From NCBI RefSeq assembly GCF_029030725.1, contig NZ_CP113162.1, positions 1,052,501 to 1,116,500 of the forward strand: a stretch of 64,000 nucleotides of DNA, given 5' to 3'. The stretch comes from [Pseudomonas] carboxydohydrogena (lineage in GTDB: Bacteria; Pseudomonadota; Alphaproteobacteria; Rhizobiales; Xanthobacteraceae). The notes below the pieces were generated by a model. The model was not told where the DNA came from and searched no databases. It saw nothing but the letters and a program-made list of their open reading frames with translations. Below are positions 1 to 8,681 of this stretch, one piece after another. Numbering within the stretch: position 1 is the first letter of the stretch; the number at the start of each line of letters is the position of its first letter. The position numbers were made by a program, and so were the translations under genes.

Positions 1-396
1 CTGCTGCCGGGGGCCAACATCGTCAATCTGTCGATTGTGTTCGGCGGCCGGTTTCGCGGTGCCGCCGGAAGCGTCGCGGCGTTTCTCGGCCTGCTGTTGC
101 CGCCGACGCTGATCGTCACGACGCTGGGCATTCTTTATTCCCATTTCGGCGATCTGCCGGGATTGCAGCGGACCCTGAACGGCATCGCCTGCGCCGCCGT
201 CGGCCTGTTTCTCGCCGTCACGCTCCGCATGATGGGGCCGCTTCTGAAGCGGAAAAATCCGGTCGAGATCGGATTGATGGTCGCCGTGTTCGCGGCGGTC
301 GGCCTTGGGCGGCTGCCGCTCGCTGTCGTTCTGCTGATCGCGCTGCCGCTCAGCGTTGTCGTGACTTATTTCTGGCGCAGGCGTGAGACCGCATGA
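1..396 (+). CDS. chrA: Chromate transporter, first CHR half, 5' truncated by window edge
   Basis: The reading frame is open from base 1 and begins inside the gene with the PGANIVNL stretch, a variant of the CHR-family GPxxN signature. Several hydrophobic segments follow, and the protein ends in an arginine-rich tail (WRRRETA). CHR proteins export chromate or transport related oxyanions at the inner membrane. This is one half-size (about 180 aa) CHR protein; the second half is the next gene, whose ATG overlaps this stop codon (ATGA at 393-396). Such paired short CHR proteins are thought to work together. The substrate is inferred from the family only. Confidence 0.85.
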   Translation: MLPGANIVNLSIVFGGRFRGAAGSVAAFLGLLLPPTLIVTTLGILYSHFGDLPGLQRTLNGIACAAVGLFLAVTLRMMGPLLKRKNPVEIGLMVAVFAAVGLGRLPLAVVLLIALPLSVVVTYFWRRRETA

Positions 397-926
397 ATCC
401 GGGACTCGGCACCTACCTCAATCTGTTGTGGACATTCGGTGTGATGTCGCTGCTGGCGGTGGGCGGCGCGAACGCGACGATTCCCGAGATGCATCGTGTC
501 GCCGTCGATGTGAACCACTGGCTGACGGATGCGCAGTTCGCCGACATGTTCGCCATCGCCCAGTTCTCGCCCGGGCCGAATGTGCTGATCGTGACGCTGA
601 TCGGCTATCAGGTCGCGGGGCTTGCCGGGGCTGCGGTGACGACATTCGCGATGTGCGGCCCGGCGGGCGTGCTGGCCTATTTCGTGGCGAACTTTTTTCA
701 CCGCTCCAGCCAGTCGTTCTGGCCTTCCATTATTCAGGCGTCTTTCGTGCCGGTCTCGATCGGCCTGATGGCGGCGGGCGGCTATGTGCTGGCGGTTACG
801 GTCGATACGTCACTGGCCGCCACGCTTGTGACTTTGGCCACGGCGCTGGTCGCGGTTGGAACCCGGATCAATCCGCTCTGGCCGCTCGCGGTGGCGGGAA
901 TTCTGGGCTACGCCGGGTTTATCTGA
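393..926 (+). CDS. chrA: Chromate transporter, second CHR half
   Basis: A 177-aa membrane protein translationally coupled to the preceding CHR half. The family signature SPGPNVLIVTLIGY lies around residues 67-80, and alanine/valine/leucine-rich helices fill the rest. It is complete, ends YAGFI, and has the usual half-CHR length. It probably forms the antiparallel partner of the upstream half in an inner-membrane anion exporter. Chromate as the physiological substrate is a family inference; sulfate-like anions are possible. Confidence 0.85.
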   Translation: MNPGLGTYLNLLWTFGVMSLLAVGGANATIPEMHRVAVDVNHWLTDAQFADMFAIAQFSPGPNVLIVTLIGYQVAGLAGAAVTTFAMCGPAGVLAYFVANFFHRSSQSFWPSIIQASFVPVSIGLMAAGGYVLAVTVDTSLAATLVTLATALVAVGTRINPLWPLAVAGILGYAGFI

Positions 927-1046
927 TCGCGAGAGGCTTCCGGACGGAGGAGGCGGTGCCTACTTTTGACGGGACAACGCGGGAAAACGGCTGTTGATTC
1001 GGCCCCGGATATGGTCCGTTCCGCTCAAGCGACATAGATGACGGCC

Positions 1047-1841
1047 ATGCATCAGTATCACGACCTGCTCGAGCGGATTTTGAGCGACGGCGCGCAGAAG
1101 GGCGACCGCACCGGCACCGGCACGCTGTCGGTGTTCGGCCACCAGATGCGCTTCGATCTCGCCGCCGGTTTTCCGATGACCACGACCAAGAAGCTGCCGT
1201 TCAAGGCGATCGTCCACGAACTGTTGTGGTTTCTCGCAGGCGACACCAACGTGCGCTATCTGCAAAATAATGGCGTCACGATCTGGGACGAGTGGGCGGA
1301 CGCCAACGGCGATCTCGGCCCTGTCTATGGCAAACAGTGGCGCTCGTGGCAGGCGCCCGATGGGCGCAGCATCGACCAGATCGCGAACCTCATCCGCATG
1401 ATCCGCACCACGCCGGATTCGCGGCGGCTGATCGTCAGCGCATGGAATCCGGCCGATGTCGATCACATGGCGCTGCCGCCGTGTCATTGCCTGTTCCAGT
1501 TCTATGTCGCGAACGGCAAATTGTCGTGCCAACTCTACCAGCGTTCGGCCGACGTGTTTCTCGGCGTGCCGTTCAACATCGCGTCTTATGCTTTGCTGAC
1601 GATGATGATCGCGCAGGTGACGGATTTGAAGCCGGGCGAGTTCATCCATACGCTCGGCGACGCGCATCTGTATTCCAACCATCTGGAGCAGGCGCGCCTG
1701 CAACTGACGCGGCGGCCGCGCGCGCTGCCGACAGTGAGCATCAATCCGGCGGTGAAGGATATTTTCGGATTCCGTTTTGAGGATTTCAAACTCGAGAATT
1801 ACGATCCGCATCCGCACATCAAGGCCGAGGTCGCGGTGTGA
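1047..1841 (+). CDS. thyA: Thymidylate synthase
   Basis: ThyA methylates dUMP to dTMP using methylene-tetrahydrofolate and releases dihydrofolate. The protein is 264 aa from this ATG, exactly the E. coli length, with the catalytic cysteine at C146 in PPCHCLFQF and the [18 protein letters not shown] dUMP/folate region after it. An in-frame ATG three codons upstream (1038) is possible; the inner one was chosen because MHQYHDLL matches the usual N-terminus. The gene is coupled to folA, which recycles its dihydrofolate product. Confidence 0.96.
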   Translation: MHQYHDLLERILSDGAQKGDRTGTGTLSVFGHQMRFDLAAGFPMTTTKKLPFKAIVHELLWFLAGDTNVRYLQNNGVTIWDEWADANGDLGPVYGKQWRSWQAPDGRSIDQIANLIRMIRTTPDSRRLIVSAWNPADVDHMALPPCHCLFQFYVANGKLSCQLYQRSADVFLGVPFNIASYALLTMMIAQVTDLKPGEFIHTLGDAHLYSNHLEQARLQLTRRPRALPTVSINPAVKDIFGFRFEDFKLENYDPHPHIKAEVAV

Positions 1842-2368
1842 CCGCACAGACGGCACCCCCCGAGATCGTGTTTATCGTCGCCGTGGCCGACAATGGCGTG
1901 ATCGGCCGCGACAATACGATGCCCTGGCATCTGCGTTCGGACCTGCAACGCTTCAAGCAGTTGACCTTGAACAAGCCGGTCATCATGGGCCGCAAGACGT
2001 TTCTCTCGATCGGCAAGCCGCTGCCGAGGCGCACCAACATCGTGGTGACGCGCGACCCGGATTTTCGCGCGGCGGGCGTGGTGGTGGTTCCGTCGCTCGA
2101 TGCGGCCTATCAAGTTGCGCTGGGTGATGTCCTGCGGCGAGGTGTCCCGGAAATCATGGTGATCGGCGGCGCGGAGATTTTCCGCCAGTGGATGCCGCGT
2201 GCCACTCGTCTGGAGATCACGCATGTTCATGCCGAGCCGGACGGAGACACGTTCCTTAAGTTCGAGATGGCGGAATGGCGGGATGTCGCGCGCAGCCGTC
2301 CTGTGCGCGGGCCTGAGGACAGTGCCGATTTTTCCTATGCGACATATGCTCGCGCGGCGGGTCATTAA
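1838..2368 (+). CDS. folA: Dihydrofolate reductase
   Basis: Reduces dihydrofolate to tetrahydrofolate with NADPH, completing the cycle opened by ThyA. Hallmarks are [19 protein letters not shown] near the N-terminus (active-site loop with the conserved W), the [16 protein letters not shown] nucleotide-binding region and [10 protein letters not shown]. The start is a GTG that overlaps the thyA stop (GTGA), so translation is coupled. The length (176 aa) is slightly above the family norm because of a short N-terminal extension and an alanine-rich tail. Confidence 0.95.
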   Translation: MTAQTAPPEIVFIVAVADNGVIGRDNTMPWHLRSDLQRFKQLTLNKPVIMGRKTFLSIGKPLPRRTNIVVTRDPDFRAAGVVVVPSLDAAYQVALGDVLRRGVPEIMVIGGAEIFRQWMPRATRLEITHVHAEPDGDTFLKFEMAEWRDVARSRPVRGPEDSADFSYATYARAAGH

Positions 2369-2374
2369 CCCCGC

Positions 2375-2396
2375 TTGTCAATGTTTGCATTGACAA
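2375..2396. promoter_or_regulatory. Perfect dyad TTGTCAATG/CATTGACAA between folA and hflK
   Basis: A perfect 9-bp inverted repeat with a 4-base TTTG loop sits 6 bp after the folA stop. Its right arm contains TTGACA, a consensus -35 hexamer pointing at hflK, but no good -10 element follows at the expected distance. A short run of T follows the right arm, so it could also be a weak folA terminator. Operator or terminator cannot be separated by eye. Confidence 0.45.
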
Positions 2397-2507
2397 TTTC
2401 CTCGCGCGGATTAGCTGGGAGAGAGTGCGCAGGGTCGCGTTGTACCGCGGCCCGGCGTCTCTTATAAACCCGGTCGCGGCCGCGAGACGGCGCGAAGGAG
2501 CTTGCTG

Positions 2508-3650
2508 ATGGCCTGGAAGAATCAAGGCGGAAGTCCATGGGGTCCCGGTCCGAAGGGGCCATGGGGCTCCGGTCCGCAATCGCAAGGGCCCAAGCCGTCC
2601 GATCTTGAAGATCTCCTGCGCCGTGGTCAGGACCGGATTCAGCAATTGCTGCCGGGCGGGCACATGAGCGGCATGGGCATTGCCCTGATCGTCATCGCGG
2701 GTATCGCGATCTGGCTGTTGTCCGGTTTCTTCCGCGTGCAGCCGGACGAACTCGGTGCTGTGCTGCGCTTCGGCAAGCACGTGCGCACGGTGCAGCCCGG
2801 CCTGAACTATCATCTGCCGTATCCGATCGAGACCGTGCTGCTGCCCAAGGCGCTGCGCGTCTCCACGCTGAACATCGGCATGACGGTCAGCGACGACAGC
2901 GGGCGCCGGGGCCGCGTCGTGCGCGACGTGCCGGAAGAAAGCCTGATGCTGACCGGCGACGAGAACATCGTCGATGTCGATTTCACGGTGCTGTGGCGTA
3001 TCGCGCCGGACGGCGTCGGCAAATTCCTGTTCAACATCCAGAACCCGGAAGGCACGGTGAAGGCGGTGGCCGAGAGCGCGATGCGCGAGGTGATCGGTCA
3101 CTCCGATATCCAGCCGATCCTCACCGGCGCGCGCAACACCATTGAAAGTGCGGTCCATCAATTGATGCAGAAGACGCTCGACAGCTACGGCGCCGGCATT
3201 CTGATCCAGCAGGTGCAGATGCAGAAGGTCGATCCGCCGCAACAGGTGATCGACTCGTTCCGCGACGTGCAGGCGGCGCGTGCCGACCTCGAGCGTTTGC
3301 AAAACGAAGCGCAGACCTATGCCAATCGCGTCGTGCCGGATGCGCGCGGCCGCGCAGCGCAGGTGTTGCAGCAGGCGCAGGGCTACAAGGAGCAGACGGT
3401 GGCCGAAGCCAAGGGTCAGGCCGCGCGATTCCTTAGCGTTTATGACGAATACAAGAAGGCGCCCGAAGTGACACGGCAACGCATCTATCTCGAAACCATG
3501 GAGCATGTGCTCGGACCGGCGGACAAGGTCATTCTCGATCCGGGTTCGTCCGGGCAGGGCGTGGTGCCGTATCTGCCGCTCAACGAACTGGGCCGTAAGA
3601 CAACCGCCGTGCCCGCCGCGCCGGTCTCGCAGAACGGAGCAAGCCGATGA
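2508..3650 (+). CDS. hflK: FtsH protease modulator HflK
   Basis: HflK is a membrane-anchored SPFH/band-7 protein that, with HflC, encloses and modulates the FtsH protease. The 380-aa product starts with a Gly/Pro/Trp-rich cytoplasmic segment (GGSPWGPGPKGPWG), has one transmembrane helix near residues 58-78 (ALIVIAGIAIWLL), then the band-7 domain and a coiled coil rich in Ala/Glu/Gln. The ATG follows an AAGGAG Shine-Dalgarno; an upstream TTG is not needed. The stop overlaps hflC. Confidence 0.95.
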   Translation: MAWKNQGGSPWGPGPKGPWGSGPQSQGPKPSDLEDLLRRGQDRIQQLLPGGHMSGMGIALIVIAGIAIWLLSGFFRVQPDELGAVLRFGKHVRTVQPGLNYHLPYPIETVLLPKALRVSTLNIGMTVSDDSGRRGRVVRDVPEESLMLTGDENIVDVDFTVLWRIAPDGVGKFLFNIQNPEGTVKAVAESAMREVIGHSDIQPILTGARNTIESAVHQLMQKTLDSYGAGILIQQVQMQKVDPPQQVIDSFRDVQAARADLERLQNEAQTYANRVVPDARGRAAQVLQQAQGYKEQTVAEAKGQAARFLSVYDEYKKAPEVTRQRIYLETMEHVLGPADKVILDPGSSGQGVVPYLPLNELGRKTTAVPAAPVSQNGASR

Positions 3651-4555
3651 AAAGCGGGTTGTCGGGCATCGTCGCCCTCGTCGTTCTGCTGGCGCTGATC
3701 ATCGTCGGCTACAGTTCGCTCTTCACCGTCCGGCAGACCGAACAGGCGCTGGTGGTTCGGCTCGGCGCGCCGGTGGGCGCCCCGATCACCGATCCGGGCC
3801 TGCACTTTAAGGCGCCCTTCATCGATACCGTCATCAGCATCGACAACCGGATTCTCGATCTGGAGAATCCCTCGCAGGAAATCATCGCCTCCGACCAGAA
3901 GCGTCTGGTGGTGGATGCTTTCGCGCGCTACCGGATCAAGGATGCGCTGCGCTTCTATCAGAGCGTCGGCACCATTTCGGCCGCCAACATCCAGTTGACC
4001 GCGTTGCTGAACGCGGCCCTTCGCCGCGTGCTCGGCGAGGCCACCTTCATTCAGGTGGTGCGCGACGAGCGTGAGGTGCTGATGGGCCGCATCCGCGACC
4101 AGCTCGACAAGCAGGCGGGAGCCTACGGCATCCAGGTCGTCGATGTGCGCATCCGCCGCGCCGATTTGCCGGAGCAGAACAGCCAGGCCGTGTACCAGCG
4201 CATGCAGACCGAGCGTCAGCGCGAGGCCGCCGAATTCCGCGCCCAGGGCGGACAGAAGGCGCAGGAGATCAAGTCCAAGGCCGACCGCGAGGCGACCGTG
4301 ATCGTGGCGGAAGCCAATTCGCAGGCGGACCAGATTCGCGGCGAGGGCGACGGCGAGCGCAACCGGATCTTCGCCGAGGCCTATTCCAGGGACCCGCAGT
4401 TCTTCGCGTTCTACCGGGCAATGACCGCCTACGAGACCAGCCTGAAGAACAACGACACCCGTTTTGTGCTGAAGCCGGATTCGGAATTCTTCCGGTTCTT
4501 CAACTCGGTCAATGGGACAAAGCCGGGGGCGGCAGCCCCGGCGGCGCCAAGATAA
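3647..4555 (+). CDS. hflC: FtsH protease modulator HflC
   Basis: Partner of HflK in the periplasm-facing SPFH assembly that controls FtsH. The 302-aa protein has an N-terminal signal anchor (IVALVVLLALIIVGYSSLF), the band-7 core (VRQTEQALVVRLG and later the AFARYRIKDALRFY region) and a helical charged C-terminal half ending in a Pro/Ala tail. ATG overlaps the hflK stop (ATGA), ensuring coupled translation. Confidence 0.95.
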   Translation: MKSGLSGIVALVVLLALIIVGYSSLFTVRQTEQALVVRLGAPVGAPITDPGLHFKAPFIDTVISIDNRILDLENPSQEIIASDQKRLVVDAFARYRIKDALRFYQSVGTISAANIQLTALLNAALRRVLGEATFIQVVRDEREVLMGRIRDQLDKQAGAYGIQVVDVRIRRADLPEQNSQAVYQRMQTERQREAAEFRAQGGQKAQEIKSKADREATVIVAEANSQADQIRGEGDGERNRIFAEAYSRDPQFFAFYRAMTAYETSLKNNDTRFVLKPDSEFFRFFNSVNGTKPGAAAPAAPR

Positions 4556-4614
4556 ACGCAATTTATCTCGTCAACGGGATTTCCCTTTGCTCGGGTCTCT
4601 GGTGAAATCCTGTC

Positions 4615-4806
4615 ATGAAAGAGTTGTTGATCGGGTTTGGCGTCCTTTGCGTCATCGAAGGCTTGACCTTCGCGGCGTTCCCTCAGGCGATGCGCCGTGC
4701 GATGGAGGCGGCCCTCGAGCATTCCGAGAACCTGCTGCGCACCACGGGACTTTCGGTCGCAGTGGCGGGACTGCTGCTGATCTGGTTCATGCGCTACGGC
4801 CTATAA
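4615..4806 (+). CDS. DUF2065 small membrane protein
   Basis: A 63-aa protein with two hydrophobic helices (about residues 3-22 and 45-60) separated by a short amphipathic segment. DUF2065 proteins (E. coli YjeT) are regularly found next to hflK-hflC, as here, 59 bp downstream of hflC. The function is unknown; location suggests a membrane-protease accessory, which is inference. Confidence 0.85.
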   Translation: MKELLIGFGVLCVIEGLTFAAFPQAMRRAMEAALEHSENLLRTTGLSVAVAGLLLIWFMRYGL

Positions 4807-4917
4807 GCCGGGCGCCGGTATTTCGCCTTATTCGCCGCGTTGATACGCTTGCGGATCAGGAAGGCCGGGCGCAGTCTCGGTGCTGATGGCATTTTCCTTC
4901 TCAGGAGACGTTGTTCG

Positions 4918-6426
4918 ATGTTCCACGCGCCTGTGCGACTGAAACGCCTGCTTCCGCTTGCCGTCGCGGGCGGTTTTCTGATGATGGCGGCGAGCGCCCC
5001 TCAGCCTGCGTTCGCGCGCGGCCCGGATGGCATCGCCGATGTTGCGGAGAAGGTGATCGACGCCGTGGTGAACATCTCCACGTCGCAGACCGTCAATGGC
5101 CGGGATGAGAAGGGCGAGGAGGCGAAACCCCAGAAGGAAGGCCGCAACAAGGCCAATCCGAAACTGCCGCCGGATTCTCCCTTCAATGAACTCTTCGAGG
5201 ATTTCTTCAAGAACCGTCGCGGCGACAGGGGCCAGCACAAGGTCAATTCGCTGGGCTCCGGTTTCATCATCGACGCCAGCGGCATTGTGGTGACCAACAA
5301 CCACGTCATCGCCGATGCCGACGAGATCAACGTCATTCTCAATGACGGCACCAAGATCAAGGCGGAGCTTGTCGGTCGCGACAAGAAGAGCGACCTCGCC
5401 GTGCTGAAATTCCAGCCGCCGGAGAAGAAACTGACGGCGGTGAAGTTCGGCAATTCCGACAGACTGCGGCTCGGCGAATGGGTGATCGCGATCGGCAATC
5501 CGTTCAGCCTGGGGGGCACGGTGACGGCGGGCATCGTCTCGGCGCGCAACCGCGACATCAACTCCGGGCCTTACGACAACTACATCCAGACCGACGCCGC
5601 CATCAATCGCGGCAATTCGGGCGGCCCGCTGTTCAATCTCGATGGCGAAGTGATCGGCGTGAACACCGCGATCATCTCGCCGTCGGGCGGCTCGATCGGC
5701 ATCGGCTTCGCGGTGCCGTCGAACACCGTGGTCGGCATCGTCAATCAGTTGCGGCAGTACAAGGAAGTGCGGCGCGGCTGGCTCGGCGTGCGCATCCAGC
5801 AGGTGACCGACGAGATCGCCGACAGTCTCGGCATCAAGCCGCCGCATGGCGCGCTGGTTGCTGGCGTCGACGAGAAGGGCCCTGCCAAGCCCGCGGGCAT
5901 CGAGGCGGGCGACGTCATCACCTCCTTTGACGGCAAGGCGATCCGCGAGATGAAGGATCTGCCGCGCGCGGTGGCGGACACCCCGGTCGGCAAGACCGTC
6001 GATGTCGTGCTGATCCGCAAGGGCAAGGAAGAAACGCACAAGGTGACGCTCGGCCGTCTCGACGATGGCGACAAGCCGGTCGAGGCCTCGCTGAAGACGC
6101 CCGCGCCGGAGCCGGACAAGACGGTGACGCAGAAGGCGCTCGGGCTCGATCTCGCCGCGATCTCCAAGGATCTGCGCGCACGCTACAAGTTGAAAGATAA
6201 GGTCAAGGGCGTGGTCATCGTCGGCGTCGATCGCAATTCCGATGCGGCGGAGCGGCGGCTTTCGGCGGGCGATGTGATCGTCGAGGTCGCGCAGGAGGCG
6301 GTGAATTCGCCCGCCGACGTCAAGAAGCGCATCGACCAGCTCAAGAAGGACGGCAAGAAGTCGATCCTGCTGCTGGTCTCGAACGCCGAGGGCGAATTGC
6401 GGTTCGTGGCGTTGAGCGCGAATTGA
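4918..6426 (+). CDS. degP: Do-family periplasmic serine protease (DegP/MucD type)
   Basis: Periplasmic protease/chaperone for misfolded envelope proteins. The 502-aa precursor has a Sec signal peptide (cleavage probably after AFA near residue 33), a trypsin-like domain with catalytic triad H129 (TNNHV), D159 (KSDLAVL) and S234 (RGNSGGPLF), then two PDZ domains (about 275-365 and 405-495). An AGGAGA Shine-Dalgarno precedes this ATG; the open frame continues upstream but without a signal-peptide-like start. It completes a membrane quality-control block with hflKC. Confidence 0.95.
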   Translation: MFHAPVRLKRLLPLAVAGGFLMMAASAPQPAFARGPDGIADVAEKVIDAVVNISTSQTVNGRDEKGEEAKPQKEGRNKANPKLPPDSPFNELFEDFFKNRRGDRGQHKVNSLGSGFIIDASGIVVTNNHVIADADEINVILNDGTKIKAELVGRDKKSDLAVLKFQPPEKKLTAVKFGNSDRLRLGEWVIAIGNPFSLGGTVTAGIVSARNRDINSGPYDNYIQTDAAINRGNSGGPLFNLDGEVIGVNTAIISPSGGSIGIGFAVPSNTVVGIVNQLRQYKEVRRGWLGVRIQQVTDEIADSLGIKPPHGALVAGVDEKGPAKPAGIEAGDVITSFDGKAIREMKDLPRAVADTPVGKTVDVVLIRKGKEETHKVTLGRLDDGDKPVEASLKTPAPEPDKTVTQKALGLDLAAISKDLRARYKLKDKVKGVVIVGVDRNSDAAERRLSAGDVIVEVAQEAVNSPADVKKRIDQLKKDGKKSILLLVSNAEGELRFVALSAN

Positions 6427-6437
6427 GGGACTCTTCC

Positions 6438-6536
6438 CGTCATTCCGGACGGCTCGCATTTGCGAGCCGATCCGGAATCCGGGCATAAGGGAAAAGATTC
6501 CGGGTTCGCTCCCTTCGTGAGCGCCCCGGAATGACG
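6438..6536. repeat. Palindromic intergenic repeat, copy 1
   Basis: Begins CGTCATTCCGG and ends with the exact reverse complement CCGGAATGACG. Inside are two further hairpins, GGCTCGCA-TT-TGCGAGCC and GATCCGGAATC against GATTCCGGGTTC. Related copies are at 53994-54077 and 55524-55616. It fills the gap between degP and the convergent serB and could serve both as a bidirectional terminator. Confidence 0.85.
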
Positions 6537-6540
6537 TTTC

Positions 6541-7431
6541 TTACGTCACAAACTCTGTCCGCTTGTAGCCCTGCGCATACAACAGCGCGGTGAGGTCGCC
6601 ATGATCGATCCGTGCGGCGGCCGCGGCCGCGACCGCGGGCTTGGCGTGATAGGCGACGCCTAATCCTGCCTTCTCGATCATCGCGAGATCGTTGGCGCCA
6701 TCGCCGACCACGATGGTGTCGATGTCGTCGAGTTCGAACGTATCCAGCAATTCGACGAGGGTGGCGAGCTTCGCCGCGCGGCCGAGGATCGGCTCCTGCA
6801 CGCGGCCTGCGAGCTTGCCGTCCTCGACAATGAGAGTGTTGGCGCGGTTGTCCTGAAAGCCGATCGCGGCGGCGACGCGCTCGGTGAACAGCGTGAAGCC
6901 ACCCGAGACGAGGCAGGTGTGCGCGCCATTCGCGCGCATGGTTTTCACGAGCGCGGGTCCGCCCGGTGTGAGCGTGATGTGCTTGGCGAAAACTTCGTCC
7001 ACGATGCTCACCGGCAGGCCCTTGAGCAGCGCGACGCGCTCACGCAGTGCCGGCTCGAATTCGATCTCGCCGCGCATCGCGCGTTCGGTGATGGCCGCGA
7101 CGTGGTCCTTCAGTCCGGCGAAGGCGGCGAGTTCGTCGATGCATTCCTGACCGATCATGGTGGAGTCCATGTCGGCAAGAAACAGCTTCTTGCGGCGCGC
7201 GAGGCGCGGCTGCACCACGACATCGACCGGGATTCTCTGCAAGGCGTCGCGCAGCCGGTCGGCGATGGCGCGCGCGGGCTCCTCACTCTGGAACGGGATG
7301 TCGGCGGCGATCCCGGCATCGAGCCATTCGGCTTGGGAGGAGTTCGGCAATATCGCGCGCGCGGCTTCGAGGACCGTGCTATCGAGCGAGGGCTGCGCGG
7401 GATTGCAGATGAGTGTGGCGACGAGGGACAT
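6541..7431 (-). CDS. serB: Phosphoserine phosphatase
   Basis: Last step of serine synthesis: phosphoserine to serine, by a HAD-family hydrolase. The 296-aa protein has an N-terminal ACT-like regulatory region (about 1-80), the catalytic motif [11 protein letters not shown] with the nucleophile Asp, [14 protein letters not shown] (motif II) and [12 protein letters not shown] (motif III). The ATG chosen ([10 protein letters not shown]) gives the usual SerB length; the frame extends 38 codons further into miaA. Its start codon overlaps that of the divergent miaA. Confidence 0.95.
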   Translation of the reverse strand: MSLVATLICNPAQPSLDSTVLEAARAILPNSSQAEWLDAGIAADIPFQSEEPARAIADRLRDALQRIPVDVVVQPRLARRKKLFLADMDSTMIGQECIDELAAFAGLKDHVAAITERAMRGEIEFEPALRERVALLKGLPVSIVDEVFAKHITLTPGGPALVKTMRANGAHTCLVSGGFTLFTERVAAAIGFQDNRANTLIVEDGKLAGRVQEPILGRAAKLATLVELLDTFELDDIDTIVVGDGANDLAMIEKAGLGVAYHAKPAVAAAAAARIDHGDLTALLYAQGYKRTEFVT

Positions 7432-8383
7432 GAATTCGGGCCGGAATAGTGTGAAGGCGGTGCTTATCGCAGGGCCGACCGCCAGCGGCAAGTCGGCGCT
7501 GGCGCTCGATCTGGCCGAAGCGGCAAACGGTACCGTCATCAACACGGATTCGATGCAGGTCTATCGCGACCTGCGGGTGCTCACGGCGCGGCCGACGCTC
7601 GAGGAGGAGGCGCGCGTTCCACACCGGCTCTATGGCCATGTCGATGCATCGGTGAATTATTCCGCCGGCGCGTGGGTCAAAGACGCAGCCGCTGTGCTGG
7701 CGGAGATTCAGGCAAACGGAAGGCTGCCGATTTTCATCGGCGGCACCGGGCTTTACTTCAAGGCGCTGACGCGGGGGCTTTCCAACGTGCCGCCGGTGCC
7801 GGAGGCCATTCGTGAGGCGGTCCGCGAGCGGCTGGAACAGAACGGCCCCGAGGCGTTGCACGACGAACTGGCACGGCGCGATCCGGAAGCGGCAGCGCGC
7901 CTGAGGCCGCGCGATCGCGTCCGCATCGCCCGTGCGCTGGAAGTGGTGGAGGCGACCGGCCGTCCGCTGGTGGACTGGCACGCGCACGGCCTGCCGCCTT
8001 TGTTGCCGCCGCAGGGTGTGGCGGCGCTGTTTCTCGCGCCGGACCGCAAGGATGTCTACGCACGCATCGACCGCCGCTTTGAATCGATGATGGATCGCGG
8101 CGCGCTGGAGGAGGCGCGGGCGCTCGGCAATCGCAACCTCGATCCGCTGTTGCCCGCGATGAAGGCGCATGGCGTCCCGGCGGTGATCCGTCACCTCGCG
8201 GGCGAGTTGTCGCGCGAGGAGGCCATCGCCATCGGCCAGATCGACACCCGCCATTATGCCAAGCGCCAGTTCACCTGGTTTCGGCACCAGTTGCCGGAGT
8301 TCGAATGGGTCGCGCCCGATCAGGCGAAGGCGTGGCTGGAAACCAGACTGGGACTTTCGAGCGGAAGAACCAACCCGGTTTGA
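7430..8383 (+). CDS. miaA: tRNA dimethylallyltransferase
   Basis: Adds a dimethylallyl group to A37 of tRNAs reading UNN codons. The P-loop [12 protein letters not shown] is close to the N-terminus, followed by the INTDSMQVY segment and [11 protein letters not shown], all MiaA signatures; the C-terminal [12 protein letters not shown] motif is intact. 317 aa from the ATG at 7430, which overlaps the serB start on the other strand, so no intergenic DNA separates the two. A later GTG at 7451 is an alternative start. Confidence 0.95.
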   Translation: MNSGRNSVKAVLIAGPTASGKSALALDLAEAANGTVINTDSMQVYRDLRVLTARPTLEEEARVPHRLYGHVDASVNYSAGAWVKDAAAVLAEIQANGRLPIFIGGTGLYFKALTRGLSNVPPVPEAIREAVRERLEQNGPEALHDELARRDPEAAARLRPRDRVRIARALEVVEATGRPLVDWHAHGLPPLLPPQGVAALFLAPDRKDVYARIDRRFESMMDRGALEEARALGNRNLDPLLPAMKAHGVPAVIRHLAGELSREEAIAIGQIDTRHYAKRQFTWFRHQLPEFEWVAPDQAKAWLETRLGLSSGRTNPV

Positions 8384-8454
8384 AAGGCTCCCATGCGCTT
8401 TTTGGCGTTCTGCCGGGGCCGGATCGGTGGCTATAGTATGGGTGGCAGACAGCC

Positions 8455-8482
8455 TTGACATCTCCCCGGAGACGTCTATAAG
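8455..8482 (+). promoter_or_regulatory. Sigma-70-type promoter of the ilvB leader
   Basis: TTGACA (8455-8460) and TATAAG (8477-8482) are separated by 16 bp, a close match to the housekeeping consensus. Transcription would start near 8490, about 24 bp before the leader-peptide ATG. Confidence 0.7.
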
Positions 8483-8513
8483 GCGCGCAACCTTTGGAAA
8501 TAGAAATCGACTT

Positions 8514-8582
8514 ATGCGCAATAAAATTACAAATCTTCTTATTGTCGTAGTCGTACCTGGGCGCATCGCCGGGGGGAGCTGA
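8514..8582 (+). CDS. ilvB leader peptide (attenuator), 22 aa
   Basis: A short ORF reading MRNKITNLLIVVVVPGRIAGGS. The core has Ile-Thr-Asn-Leu-Leu-Ile followed by four consecutive valines, so ribosomes would stall when charged tRNAs for Ile, Leu or Val are scarce, matching the products controlled by acetolactate synthase. It lies between a good promoter and a Rho-independent terminator upstream of ilvB, the arrangement of classical ilv attenuators. Too short for standard gene calling. Confidence 0.88.
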   Translation: MRNKITNLLIVVVVPGRIAGGS

Positions 8583-8585
8583 CGC

Positions 8586-8632
8586 GACCCAAAACAGGCG
8601 GTGTGCACAGGGTCCTCTCGGGGGCCTTTTTT
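8586..8632 (+). terminator. ilvB attenuator: antiterminator arm and terminator
   Basis: The terminator stem GGTCC (8611-8615) pairs with GGGCC (8622-8626) and is followed by six T (8627-8632). An upstream segment GACCC (8586-8590), just after the leader stop codon, can instead pair with GGGTC (8610-8614), sequestering the left arm of the terminator. The two structures are mutually exclusive, as expected for leader-peptide attenuation. Confidence 0.78.
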
Positions 8633-8681
8633 ATTTCCGGCGTGATCCAGGACGGCGCTTTGAGGCGCAGCGGAGCGAAAG

